A DNA stretch of 64,000 bases, from positions 9,176,001 to 9,240,000 of the forward strand of contig NC_003283.11 in the NCBI RefSeq assembly GCF_000002985.6, given 5' to 3'. Under the pieces are notes generated by a model that made no database searches, was not told the origin of the DNA, and saw nothing but the letters and a program-made list of their open reading frames with translations. Below are positions 38,134-50,109 of this stretch, in pieces. The position numbers and the translations under genes were made by a program. The number at the start of each line of letters is the position of its first letter. Position 1 is the first letter of the stretch. This DNA is from Caenorhabditis elegans (lineage: Eukaryota; Nematoda; Chromadorea; Rhabditida; Rhabditidae).

Positions 38134-41100
38134 TCAAGCTGTGCAGACATTCGGAGTGAAGAAAGCAATTGGGAAGGATTTGATATGCGTCTGCCATTGT
38201 GGAGATGTTTGAAAGTATCTGATGCCATTGTAAGCATTTCCATCGATGATAACTGAAAATAAATCTGCTTATTTTACAGCTCAAAACAAAAAAAAACGAA
38301 CCAGTCAATTCATTGTGCTTTCCGGTAGCACTGCAAAGCATTCTTCCAATAGAAGATACTTGAGATGGAGCAGCTCCTTCCTCTGGTTTCTGCTTTTGTC
38401 CTTTCTTCATTCCCAGTTTTTGTAGCATTTTGTCTTTCCTTTTTTCTTTTAAATAGGTAAGACTCAATGAACCAGAACTTGGAGATCTCGACACAAGCAG
38501 TGTTTTGAAATGAGCTTTAATTGTGACCTTGGCTGTATCTTTTTTAGAATTCGGAGTTGTATTCGAAGATGATGGAGGGAAATCAGAGCCGTACGAGTAT
38601 TGTGATGATTGCGGAACGGGATTATTCGGCCAGAAATCCATATTAAGTTCTTGGCCATCGACGTTTCGAAGTTGTGGAGAATGAGGTGGAGACGATCCAT
38701 CAGTTTTCGATATAACCGACTCTTCTCGTGGAGAAATTACAGTTTGTGCGAATCCATTGAGTCCATTTGAGTCATCATCATTTTCAATTTCACACTGTTG
38801 ACTTCCGACACGAACTTCACTGAGGAAAGGTAAAAACACACGTCCACCTTCAGGATCGCGATCAGCAGTCAATTGAAGCATAGCTTCGCCTATTGGCATA
38901 TTCATCTTTGACGAGCTGACACTATTTGGCCAAGCAGCAATTTTATTAGCCAATGAAGTTTTTTCTGGCAATGTCATGTCTCCAAAACGATCCCAGAGAT
39001 CTCTGCATAAATTGTCGAGTTGTGGATCGATCCCTGGAAATAACAAGCAATATATTAGAATAAAAGAAAATTTGAAAATACCTTCGATCATCTTATAAAA
39101 TAGAGAGCTCGTCGACGGGATGGCCACGAATCGGAGATGATTGACGAGATTGGCGAGCGATTTATGGGCCAGACACTCCACATAAGCTTTAACGACTTGT
39201 GAGAAGAGTTTGTCAGTTCCGATGATTCCAACGATTGTCAACGGAGGATTTGATGAGTTGGAGTGGCAGCTGGAATTATAAGCTCATATTATAGAATGAA
39301 ATGAGAAAGAAACACTCACAAATTTTGAATACGATTTATAACATGGCTCAGCGTCTGTCTAACTTGCGAAAATGAAGGGCAGTTTACAATAGGTACTGGA
39401 CCACCCAGTATCGAATATGCAGGCCATTCTGATAAATTACACAACCAAACAGCATCACTTCCTTCAGGAGACATGCTCGATCCAAGAATGGAGCATAATT
39501 GTTCTGACAAGCTCACTCCTCGATGAACTCCGTGATCATTTTTTATTGAATTGAGAGTCGAGGAATGTGGCATCGAATGTGAATCAAATGATGATGATAC
39601 AACGCGTATTCCGGCAGAACGCACAGGTGTCTGAAAAATGTTATTAAAAATGAAATCAGTTAAATAACAATTACCTGAACTGAATAGTCTGGATGACCGG
39701 AACCAATCGAATCCTTCTGAATTAATCGGTGTCGCGCGACGTTTTCTTTAGTATTATCTCCATCAGAATTCCATCCTCCTTCACCATGATCCCCTTCTCC
39801 GTCAGAAACTTCATACATTGCAGCAAGATGATCGTTCTTCTCTTTAGAATCAAAAAATGGTGCAAGCTGAGGCCGACGGTTGCTTCTGATCGATGCGTCA
39901 TCATTAAACATCTCCGGTCCAGAATCGTATGGTGAATCGATGTCGTCATCTTCCCACGGCATTTCTTTGACCACCGGACGTCGCCCCTAAATTTAAAAAT
40001 GTTTATTTTTAGACAATTCGTAAATACTTACATCTTCTGGTCGGAACATATTGAACAATTTATTCATCTGATATTTCAAATTTTTTCCTTTTGTTCGTCC
40101 CGTCCTTGTTTCAATATCTGTGGATGTTTTATGCCGACCGCTTCGTGCACTTGGCATTTCATTCAGCTCATCACCAACATCATCATAGTCTGTTTCTGTT
40201 TCATCTTCAGAATCTTCGACATTCTTTTTCTGTTTGTCACGATCATCAACAATTTCAGGTGCTTGTGAATAACAGGAGGAAAGGAAAATTTTTCCAGCAC
40301 ACGCGCCAACTGAAAAATAAACAACGCTTTTTTTCAATGATTTTTCAAAATAAGACACAAACCTCCTTTCAATTCAACCTCATTTTCAGAAGTTGGGTTC
40401 AACTGAATTTCCCGTAAACCACCTTGTTGCATTATCTGTAATTGTTTCAATTGGATAATCCGATTAACCAAAAAAAACTTACGTAAGTGAGATTAATATT
40501 CCCGACAGCGAGATCACGAAGACCTCCAGGAAGACGATTTTTAAACTTTTTCCTTCGTTGAATCAATATTTGAAGCACATTTGATTTTCTTTTCAAAAAA
40601 TGTGGATATTGGATGCAGAATGAGATATCACAATCCAAATCGATTCGACCGTGATTCGGCGTCACCTTTATCTCGTTGCTCCGCAAATATCTATTTCGTT
40701 TGGAGAGCTAAAAATTGTTTTTTGTGTAAACTCTTCTCAAAACCTTATTTTTTACCGGAAGTTTTGCCGTTACAATGATGGAATTTACTTCAGGAAATAC
40801 ACAATCCAAGAGAATTCGATTAATTGAAACGTTGAAGATCCTGGAAAATATTACAAATTATGATAATTCCTGATAACTTATGGCAATTTTTACTTTTGGA
40901 CTACTTGAATGTAGAACTTTGAATCGTCGAATCTTCAAGTATGCGCCACAAATTTTCAGTACCGGTTTTTTGTACAGACTATCTTAAAAACAAGGAACTA
41001 AAATCCTTGTTCGTCTGCACACAGAATAACAAAAACCAGTAAAAATTTGATTAATTGTTTTCCTCGTCTAAATTATGAAGTGAACATACCTCGGAACAGT

Positions 41101-41178
41101 AGACGGTGTAGCTCTATCGACATCCCATGTGGCATACAACCGCATGGCCATTGAACTGCTCTCATGTTGTTTATCCAT
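38134..41178 (-). CDS. tag-232: PACS family sorting adaptor (phosphofurin acidic cluster sorting protein)
   Basis: A cytosolic adaptor for endosome/trans-Golgi sorting, roughly 810 aa in ten exons. The furin-binding region is intact: exon 1 MRLYATWDVDRATPSTVPR parallels the PACS KLFATWEVDR...CVPR; exon 3 SFCIQYPHFLKRK...LQILIQRRKKFKNR parallels LQYPHFLKR...IMLQRRKRYKNR. An acidic stretch follows (DDRDKQKKNVEDSEDETETDYDDVGDEL, seen in pieces at about 40250-40160), like the PACS acidic autoregulatory region. The C-terminal domain carries SEVRVGSQQ (about 38800) and ends VIIDGNAYNGIRYFQ...FPIAFF, matching the PACS C-terminus, with TGA read at 38136-38134. The last join (donor GTTCGT to acceptor at about 38258) is needed to reach this ending. 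A TTTTCAG about 65 bases before the ATG suggests trans-splicing. Complete. Confidence 0.9.
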
Positions 41179-44100
41179 TCTTGTAGTCTTCCGTAGTTAT
41201 TCAATGAAGTGTCATCTTCAGAACAGGAAATTTTCTAGATACTGAAAATAAAAAAGGTTTGTGAAAATGAACTCGATGAAAAAGAGAGGAAAAATCAAAA
41301 GATAGAAAAATTGAAGCAAAACATGAATCAATGTGGAAATATCATGTTTCTAGTGTACTTTTTGTTTAGAGAACAACCGCCGGTGAAATTGTTGTTGTAG
41401 GATCTGAAAACCGTTAAAACTAGTCAGTTTTTCGGTAGAAAAGAGATTATGACACGTTATAGGTGTAAAAACGAATGGCAAAAAGTTGTTCACTATAACC
41501 GAAAAAACTGAATGTGAAACATCTAGGAGTACTGAATATGATTGTTCATGAACTTCGCGATGAAAAAATCACGGCGACAGAATATCATGTTTATATGTCA
41601 GGATTGCGGAGATTTCCTTCTGTTAATTTCTCCAAATCAAATTTTCTTTCTCAGAGATGAAAGCATTTCAGCATTGAGTAATAAACAAAAAATATTGAAC
41701 GCGTGGGAGAGAAGGAAAGCTACACATGAATAGGAATTAGGACGAAAATGAAGGCTTATATCCAACAGCTAGAAAGAGCGGCTCTTCGAAATGTATTCTC
41801 AAGGGATTGGAACTGATTTTTTGTCAATGAAAAGGGAAACGAGGGTGTTGAGAAACCCTCCATTCAATGTGTCGTCGACAAAAGGTCGCGAAATTAAATT
41901 TGTGGTGAAAAGGTGTTCACGATCCCAAGACACTTACGCGCATTGCGTCTATGTCTCTCATTAATAAAAAGATGGAGAAGGTAGCGGAAAAATATAGAAC
42001 ATGGCATGAAATGACACCGAGATAATAGGTCTGGTCAACCGTACTGAATTTGATTCTAAATATCGTGAGAATGTTTAAAATAAATTTAATTGAAACGGAA
42101 CATCTAGGTACTTCGCACGTTTATAAGAGTCTAACTTTATTATGTTTTCGAGAGATCGAATTTGAGAAATACAGAGTTTAATTGAATGATATTCTCGAAA
42201 AATTACGTGCAGATTACGACAACAATAGGCTTTTGCGACTTGTAGAATCATATCCACAGAAAACGCCACAAAGAATCCAATGACCAATATCATATTTCAG
42301 GTAGAAGAGAGCGATGGCAGGCGCGAGAGCACGGAAAATACGTGAAAAGAATGTTCCATCAAACGCATCTAGGGAATTCGAACTGACAGGACAACGCATC
42401 AATCATCCTCCACGCGAAAGATCGAACTTGCTGATATATCAACCAACTAAATCGTTGAATCTGATTGACTGAGACGTTTGCCGATACCACTCTGTGTGTG
42501 CTGGAAAAAAGAGAAGGACCCGGAAATGTGGGGGTTTCCGTTGTCGCCAGAGACACAAAAATCCTTTATATGTAGCAGTGGTGGTAGAAGATCTTTTTTC
42601 TTGGATTAAAATTGGATACCTTTCTCTCTTTGCGCAGCACAACGCAATGGTGTTGGTTTTGAGGCTCTTACAGCTTAATTAAAGTTGACAGAATTTCGTT
42701 AATTTCTAACTGGAATGAAGATGACGAGAATTAATTTTTCCACTCAAAAAAAGGTGGAAAATAATTTATAATCTAACTGTTATGACGATAGCAACGCTAC
42801 AAATCAGATAACAAATAGATGCAGCCGCTCCGTCTCGATGGCGACCGATTCGATAACAAAACTAGAAATAGGGAGCAACAGAGACGATAAGAGAACGGAA
42901 AAGAGAGAACGAAGCGTTCGATGTTTGCACTCTATGAATAATAAGCTAATTAGAAAACAGCGGGAACGGGAAATGAAGCGATGAAAAGAGACAATTACCT
43001 TGAATCTTCATTTCCGGACACAGCTAATTTAGAAATTATACGCGTTTTTAAAAATAAACTATTGTATTGTAGCTGAAGAAGATAGAGCGAAGAAAAATAG
43101 AAAATAACATTGAGCTTTTCCCTTTCCACTCATCTAAAGAAATAAATGGGCGATTGTCTTGACAGCTTCAGAGAATGACAAACGACCATCTCGGAGCATG
43201 ACGATGATGACATAGCATTGACACGATGGGGGACAAGTGAGGGAGGCGCGAAAAAGAGATGCAGTAGAAATGGGACTCGAGAATGCAATGGAAAGAAAGA
43301 AAAAGAGACGCAGAATAAGGGCAATGCTCTTTCCGAGACTCTCGGAGACTCGCAACACGGACGCACAATGAATCGTCGAACGGGTCGTCGAGTAGGCGTG
43401 CCTCCAGTATTCTCCAATGTGTTTGAGGGATTAGCCGCCGTGCAGTGCCAATGGCAGTTGAGTTTCTCTTCGTTTCTCTGTGTGACCCGCTACATACAAC
43501 AAAATATCATTAGCTGGATGGTTCCGGACACCGAAACTACTTGCCGTCCCATTTTGCTGCAAATGACACAACGCGAACTTGGGAAAAGATCAGCTGAGTT
43601 TTTGAGAGAGTGCTAACATTCAGTCTAGAGAGTGATAACAACAACGAGGACCCAGGATTGCTTTGAGGCTACTAGCCAGCAGAAAAGACGAAAGAGCACG
43701 AGGTATATTTTGACTAAATAGTGAAACTTAAAACGATAATTATTTCTTGAGAATAACTAACCAATTTGTGATGGAAAAATAACAAGATAAACTCGGAGAG
43801 TACAGAGCGTATTTATATAGAAGCCCACATTATTTATACGTTATGGTTGAATATACAAAATGGCACATATCCGTCGATGTTAGCGTAATAAACTAATTTA
43901 GAACGGGAACCGCTGGGGCATGTTTTTTCTCAAGTTTCATCGCTAGTTCCGGCGGTTTTTGGTTGTCGGTGTGCTCGCGATGTCATTTTCGAAGGTCCTC
44001 GAGGACACGTGCCATCTATTTATTGCTATTCTCGGATATGGAATAAATTGAAGATAAAATACTAACGCTCATGTTATAAGCCTTTTTTCTACAGGAAATG

Positions 44101-45916
44101 AAAAAAGGGAAGGAAGTGTACGAATCAAGGATTAAAAATTAATATTATCAAAATATTCCATGCTTTCCACTTGTGGGAATTTTGAGAATTTGTTTTGTTT
44201 CCGTTGCGACGGAAACAAGCCGAAAACAGAGTAGTGAAAGAAGCTCTATTTGGGTACTGGGGAGCAGACAAGAGAAGAGTAGGACGAAATGTTTGTTTTC
44301 CGTATTTAAAATTGACGATAATTAAAGATTCAGGATGGGAAAAAAGAATGAGCAATTCAGACAACGAGAATCCGGATTCGAATCCCAAATAAAACAAGCG
44401 TCAAAAATTCTTCAAGAGTCGCTCTTGCATGTGCGAAATTAATTTTTCTGTTTTTCAAGCAGACAAGGCTTCCGGTTGTAAATTTCTATTCGAATATTGA
44501 AGAAAGGGACTAAAGGTCAGGTTTACGGAGCTCGAAAATAAAAAGAAAACAGAAAAGAATGAGGAAAAACGAAGGGAAAAATTCTGAAAATCCTTGAAAA
44601 GTTCAAGTCATGAGCGGAGACGCAGAGAAAATTAGTCCAGCAGAGCGCGTTTGGCCGCAGTGGCTACTGCGTGAAAAGGGCGGAAGTTTAAATCGAGAAG
44701 GGGAAAACTTGAAAAATGAGAATAACTAGGAAGAAAGTTGGTATATTTAATGAATTATTAGTTAGGAAAAACATAAATGAAATTTATATCAACAGGAAAA
44801 CAATTTCTGTATTTCTTTTCTATCCTAACCCAATAATTACCAAGTTTTCTTGTTGTTTTACTCTTACATGAAGTACATAGAAAGCAATAAATCCAGTACT
44901 TCCAAGGAGTCATATAATTCTTCGAAGGGACACTGCAATAAATATGTACTGAAATGATATCTTTTGTGGCAGAGACGAACTGGAATCTGAAAAAAAAAAC
45001 ATCTAGGGAAGGTTTGCACATGAATCGGAAGTTTCGTTAAGTTTAGAAAAAAGAATACATACATGTCTATAAGTGTTTTTTTATTTAAGCTACTCATAAC
45101 TTCATCAGCCTTTTCGGCTTCTGCATTTTTGTTGTTTGTCGAGTTTTTCAGAATCTCTAGCAGCTTCTTCGTGTTGCAATGTCATCCATCATTTCCCGAA
45201 CATTAGTTTTTGCCTCCTTTTGACAAATTCAGACAAGGAAGTTTTCAATTGCGATTTATAAAATCTTTAAAAATCAGAAATGAATTTGACAATAGACTTC
45301 AGATTTATTTTGGAAAATATTAAGTTTGTACACATTCATATTGGAGCCTGTTTTTTTCAAAGAAATTAATCTTCCAATTGCAATTCTGATTTGATCGATA
45401 TGGAATTTATCCCATATCTCAAATTATATCTAACACTAAATGTGAAATATGTCTTTTCTAAACTAAGAACAAACATTACATCAAAAGGAAAACTGAATAA
45501 AGAACTTGAAGCTTTTTTTTCCAAGAATATTTGACTACGTAACATGTAGACGATTCGCATTAACCTTGCGTCCATAGATCAGCTAACATTCTATTTTCAT
45601 TGTTACAGAAAATGGCTGTCTGATGAAGTGGCTTCACTTTCTCAAAATCATTCATTCTCACAGAAGATCAGAACACCTCTTAACATTCCCAAAAGTTCTC
45701 GTCATCATCTTCACCATCATCAAACACCGCCCTTCACCTTTCTCTTGCCTCCTAATTCACTCAAACTGATATGTGTTGCGCAATGAATTTCTCCGCGAGG
45801 CACTATCTCTTCGATCTCTTTTCAAGTTTGACTGGGCGGGATTAGCTTCTCCCAATGGCTTTTACAATGACACAGGTAATTGTAGAAGTCATCAGTCAGT
45901 CACAATTCGGATCACG
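41179..45916. other. 4.7 kb intergenic region upstream of tag-232 and grd-6
   Basis: Divergent promoters of tag-232 and grd-6. It is less AT-rich than the other gaps, with purine-rich runs at about 42820-43000 and 43240-43340. A 132-codon open frame on + at 43218-43616 has no family resemblance and no splice support. On the - strand about 45240-44870 shows coding-like fragments with a strong donor and acceptor (see findings). I do not call a gene. Confidence 0.5.
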
Positions 45917-48280
45917 ATGCCGTCGATTCGGTATCGTCTTGTGGCATTGGTAGTGTTCATTTCATCAGTTTATGGACAACAAGGTAAGAATTTTGGAACT
46001 TTCAGGAAATCCTCAAAATTTAGTGTGTTGTATTGTACAGTCTAGAATTAAAACATGAATAACATATATAGTTAATATATGGAACGCCAATTTTAGATTT
46101 TTAAAAATGGTTTATTGCTACTTTCAAATATCTCGCGACAAAAGTTTCAGAAGCGGCAGTTGTCCAAACCCCACCAGTTCAACCAACACCTAATCTTATT
46201 CGTTTTGGATCAGGCGAGCCAGTGCGCGCGATTAGACCAAATCAATTTCAAATTCAACTTCCCGATATCTATGATCCATTGAGAGACGAACGTCCAAAAA
46301 GAAATAATCATGCAGGGTACATTCGTCATCCTACATTCCAAGTGCCACAACAACAAGTACAACAGTTCAGACCAGCAGGAAATGTTTATATTGCCCAGGT
46401 AACACATACAGATTATTGATATTGGAAATGTCAATTCCTTCAGCCAAATCCAAGAGTCGTCAGTCAATATCCATTCCGGTCAGCTCCGGTGGTTCGTCCG
46501 TACGTAATCCCGCAGCAACAATTCCAACGCCAAGGCCAATCACAATATATCCAACAACAGTACAGACCACAACAACAACAATATTCTCAATATCCAAGAT
46601 TCGACCTCCGCCCCCAACCTGTTCGACCAGTCCGTCCAGTGTACATTGCGGTTGGTAGTTATTTATTTTTATGCACACCTAACAAATGTCGTTCCAGTCA
46701 ACCCCTGCATCTCGTCTGTCCTATACTGAAAGACCACAAACATCTTATGGGGATGAGATTGAAGACACCAACTACCTGAGTGTACGCACAACTAAAGTTG
46801 CTAAATGTTCTAATAAATCATTTTTCAGGGGCGTCTCACACCTGGTCCAATTGCTCCAGTGACACAAGGATATTCAGAGAGGCCCCCAGCCACTGTTGCC
46901 CCGTATATCGAACGCCCAGTGCCAGCTCGCCCAACTCCTTATATTGAGCGCCCGGTTCCAGCACGACCAGCGCCGTACATCGAGCGTCCAGAACCTGCTC
47001 GCCCAGCACCATACATTGAGCGCCCAGTTCCCGCTCGCCCTGCTCCATACATCGAGCCAACTCCAGCTCGACCAGCTCCTTACATTGAGCCTTCTACAGC
47101 AAAACCACAACCAAGACCGCAGCCACCAAGAACTCGTCCATACGTTGCTCCCTCAACAACAACACAGAGATACATCGAACCAACTACCCAACGACCAACT
47201 ACTCGTAGAGCAACAGTAAGCCGACTTTCTGACCCACCAGTAGGTTTAAGTTTTTGCACGTTTAGACTAAGAGAATAACCACTACTACCACCGCTGCTCC
47301 AACCACACCACGCCTTACCACCGCACGGGCCACAACTCCACTAGCCACTACATCACGTCCGACGACTCCAAGTCCAACGACTCCTCGAGCTACGACGCCC
47401 CTCGCAACCACACCACTTGCAACCACAAGGGCACCTTTACCACCTTCACCACCACCAAGAACTTCTAAAAGACCAGTTACTCAGGCTCCAACAACTCCAA
47501 GAGCAACAACTACAAGAAGACCAACAACAACTACACCGAGACCAACTCCAAGAAGAACTAGAAGGTGAGAAAGACTTTATGTGGATAATTGTATTCGCTT
47601 TTAGGCCTAAGACAACAACTGCTGCTCCAACAACTACAACTGAGGAAGTCACTCAAGGATATGAGGAGGAAGCTGTTGAATTGCCGGTAGTCTCTTTTTT
47701 TCCATCATAATCTCGAATAATTCGTCTAATTTAGAAATATGATGAGACCTTTGTTGGGCAGTACTATTATGGTCGTCGTGGTGAGGGAGGCAATAACACT
47801 TTTCCATTGCCATCTTGTTTCTACAATCCATCAGGATATGTTTGCTGTAATCTAATGCTCAATGAGCTTATGTCAACTTCTTTTGAAGAAGTGAAGGTTG
47901 CCACAAATCTCTGCAACGTTCACAAATTTGCAACCAAACTGCAAAAGCATTCAGAGAAGATCTTCAGCACACAATTTGAGACTATTGTTTCTTATCAGGA
48001 TTTCTCTCAAAAAATTCATTTCAAGAAAGATCTAGTGTGCAAGATCGAGGTTGAAGGAAGGTGAGCTTGCGTGTTCATAAATAATATATAGAACCCTGCT
48101 TGCAATTTTTTTATTTTCTATTTTACAACTTCCAGATTCATTCTTGCATATGCGACGCCAGAAGATGTAGAGCAGGAGAAGATTATTCCAACTGTGCCTT
48201 CACAAGATGTTCAAAAAGACTCGGACGTTTTGAAGCAAGAAGTCAAGTCTAAAATCCGACAAATTGAAAGAGAACTTTAA
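45917..48280 (+). CDS. grd-6: Groundhog-like secreted protein with Ground domain (614 aa)
   Basis: A hedgehog-related secreted protein in nine exons (45917-45983, 46151-46398, 46444-46650, 46698-46781, 46829-47215, 47266-47564, 47605-47686, 47735-48060, 48136-48280), joined length 615 codons with stop. A signal peptide (LVALVVFISSVYG) leads into a Pro/Gln-rich region, then a tandem repeat of about 12 residues (APYIERPVPARP type), then a Thr/Pro-rich mucin-like segment, and finally the cysteine-containing Ground domain: FPLPSCFYNPSGYVCCN at about residue 475, then NLCNVHKFA and a late VCKIEVEGR. These Cys positions (C, CC, C, C) are those of the Ground domain. Such proteins are exported, often by cuticle-forming epithelia. 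No Hint/autoprocessing domain is present, as usual for grd genes. AATAAA lies at 48329. The ending EVKSKIRQIEREL is helical. Confidence 0.92.
46905..47095 (+). repeat. Coding minisatellite in grd-6
   Basis: About six to seven copies of a ~36 bp unit encoding variants of PYIERPVPARPA occur in tandem in frame within exon 5; later copies shorten to PYIEPTPARPA. The third bases differ between copies, so the repeat is not a fresh expansion. Confidence 0.8.
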
Positions 48281-50109
48281 ATTTGGAAATCAGATTTCTC
48301 TCAACATTCTCTCAACATTGTATGTGTAAATAAAGATGAGCTTTTTTTTGAAAATGATCCTGAAACATTTAAAAAGAAACTAGAGAATCAAACCCATAAG
48401 TCTAGAACTTTTTTTTTGGAACGGACCATTAAGAAAATTGTGATCTAGTATAAACTGTGCACTATTACGGTACATAAAAACATATTCTACATGTGATGAA
48501 TGCTTCATACCTGGCTTTCAACTTTTAATATCTTCTGAATATTTTCTCATTAAACAGGCAGTAAATCTCAATATGTGATAAAGTTATTATTTCACCACTT
48601 TGCTCTTTTTTTTGTAGTTTTTGAGAATTACAAAAAAGTTTATATCGGTCAATTTGTAGTTGTTATGGGTTTTTGATCAGAACATCACTACTTTATCTCT
48701 AGGTATTTTTTATTCTCATTGCTTTGATCAAAGCTTTATCATTAAACCAACATTACACAAAATGACAAAAAGATCTCTGACAATGAGATCACCAATTACG
48801 TTGAATTATTTGGCCTCTAATTTTGAGTGAAGCATTTTTTTTTTCGGATCAGTACCTTTTGCCATATTAGGCTTTGTCTGCAATAACAAACTGGATTGCA
48901 AATTAACTAAATGATAAAGATCGGAGTTTAAGAAACGCTAGCACTCGACATGTATCTCCTAACAATCCTTACAGTTTTACAATAAATTATTTACCAAAAA
49001 ATACGTATTAAAATAAACTTGATATCTAAAGTCAAGGTGTTCGTACCTTGTTCGTGATCTCCTCAAATTTTGCAGAAAAAAGACATGCGCCTTCTCCTTC
49101 CACTGATAAGATCAGACACTCACACACATTAACGTGTAAAGCTTCAATGTTTTGCGGGACAGGCAATGAGTGAAAGTAAAAAAGGAGAAACTATTACACA
49201 ATTGGCTTTGAGAAAGTTTTAAACATGCATGGAACACTAATAAATTATCTGAAGGGAGAGGAAGCAATTTTTGAAAATCAAATATTTTTTCAATTGTGTT
49301 CAGTTTTTCAAAAATTGAATGAATTAATTGATGTAAATATTTCACTGCCTGAGAATAAAATTTATTTCAAGGCAATAATCGTTAAGGATGTGCAATTAAA
49401 AAAAATATTATTTTCGACAAATCCCTGTGCAATTCTGAAACCTGTATCAAACAATCTTTATAGCAAATATCACAGAAAGTAACTTCAAACTTGTAAATAT
49501 TCTAAGAAAATTTCGTTTCTTCATGAATGTGCTTTCTAGTTTTGATTTTCTCTTTCCAAATATCCACTGAAGTGTAAAAGAAACTACGGATTGAGTTTCA
49601 CTGAAAAACTGCTTCACTCTCATTTCCTTGCACCTTCCCAAAGAAACATTCAAAATCTCAGTGGAGTTGAGTAACCAAACTGACTCTCATCTTTCTTTTC
49701 CTCCTCCAAAACCTCAACGGTCCCCAAAATCGGGTAATGAACTCGAACTCGGCGAAGAAAACGGAAGAAACTGGGAAGAAGACGAAGCAGAGGAGCAGAT
49801 AGAAGAAGTATTGGGGCGGTCCTCGGTTTGGACAACATGCTTTTTTCCCGAAAAGCTGGCAGAAGAGAAAAGGGAAGAAGAGAGCTCCCTCTTGCTTCAC
49901 CCTCTTTGAAGAGAGAGAGAAGGAGAGCACACTTCATCATCGATCGCATACGTCGTCATGTCTTTTCCGTTTTGTCCCACTCTAAAACCCAAAGCCAATT
50001 TCACTTTTGTTTATGATTTTTCATAATGTACTTTTATATCCTTTTGGTTTTCTTTAATTATGTCCCAATTTTCCTTCATTTTTAAAATTTCAGAATCGCA
50101 GAAGACAAA
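48281..50109. other. 1.8 kb spacer between grd-6 and the Ly6-like gene
   Basis: AT-rich, with the grd-6 3' UTR and poly(A) signal at its left end. Purine-rich sequence at about 49740-49920 gives overlapping open frames on both strands, which I read as compositional. TTTCAG at about 50087-50092 is the likely leader acceptor for the next gene. Confidence 0.5.
48329..48334 (+). terminator. Poly(A) signal of grd-6
   Basis: AATAAA 49 bases after the grd-6 stop codon, in a short AT-rich tail. Confidence 0.65.

Noticed and set aside
43218..43616. 132-codon open frame on + with Arg/Lys/Gly-rich start
   Set aside because: No known family, no splice sites or start context, and the frame runs through purine-rich DNA with equally long frames on the other strand.
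44360..44385. GGATTCGAATCC, like a tRNA T-arm/B box
   Set aside because: It is a simple palindrome; no acceptor stem, D-arm or A box at the right distance.
49628..49950. Overlapping open frames of ~90-100 codons on both strands
   Set aside because: They arise from a GA/CT-rich stretch; no homology, no splice signals.
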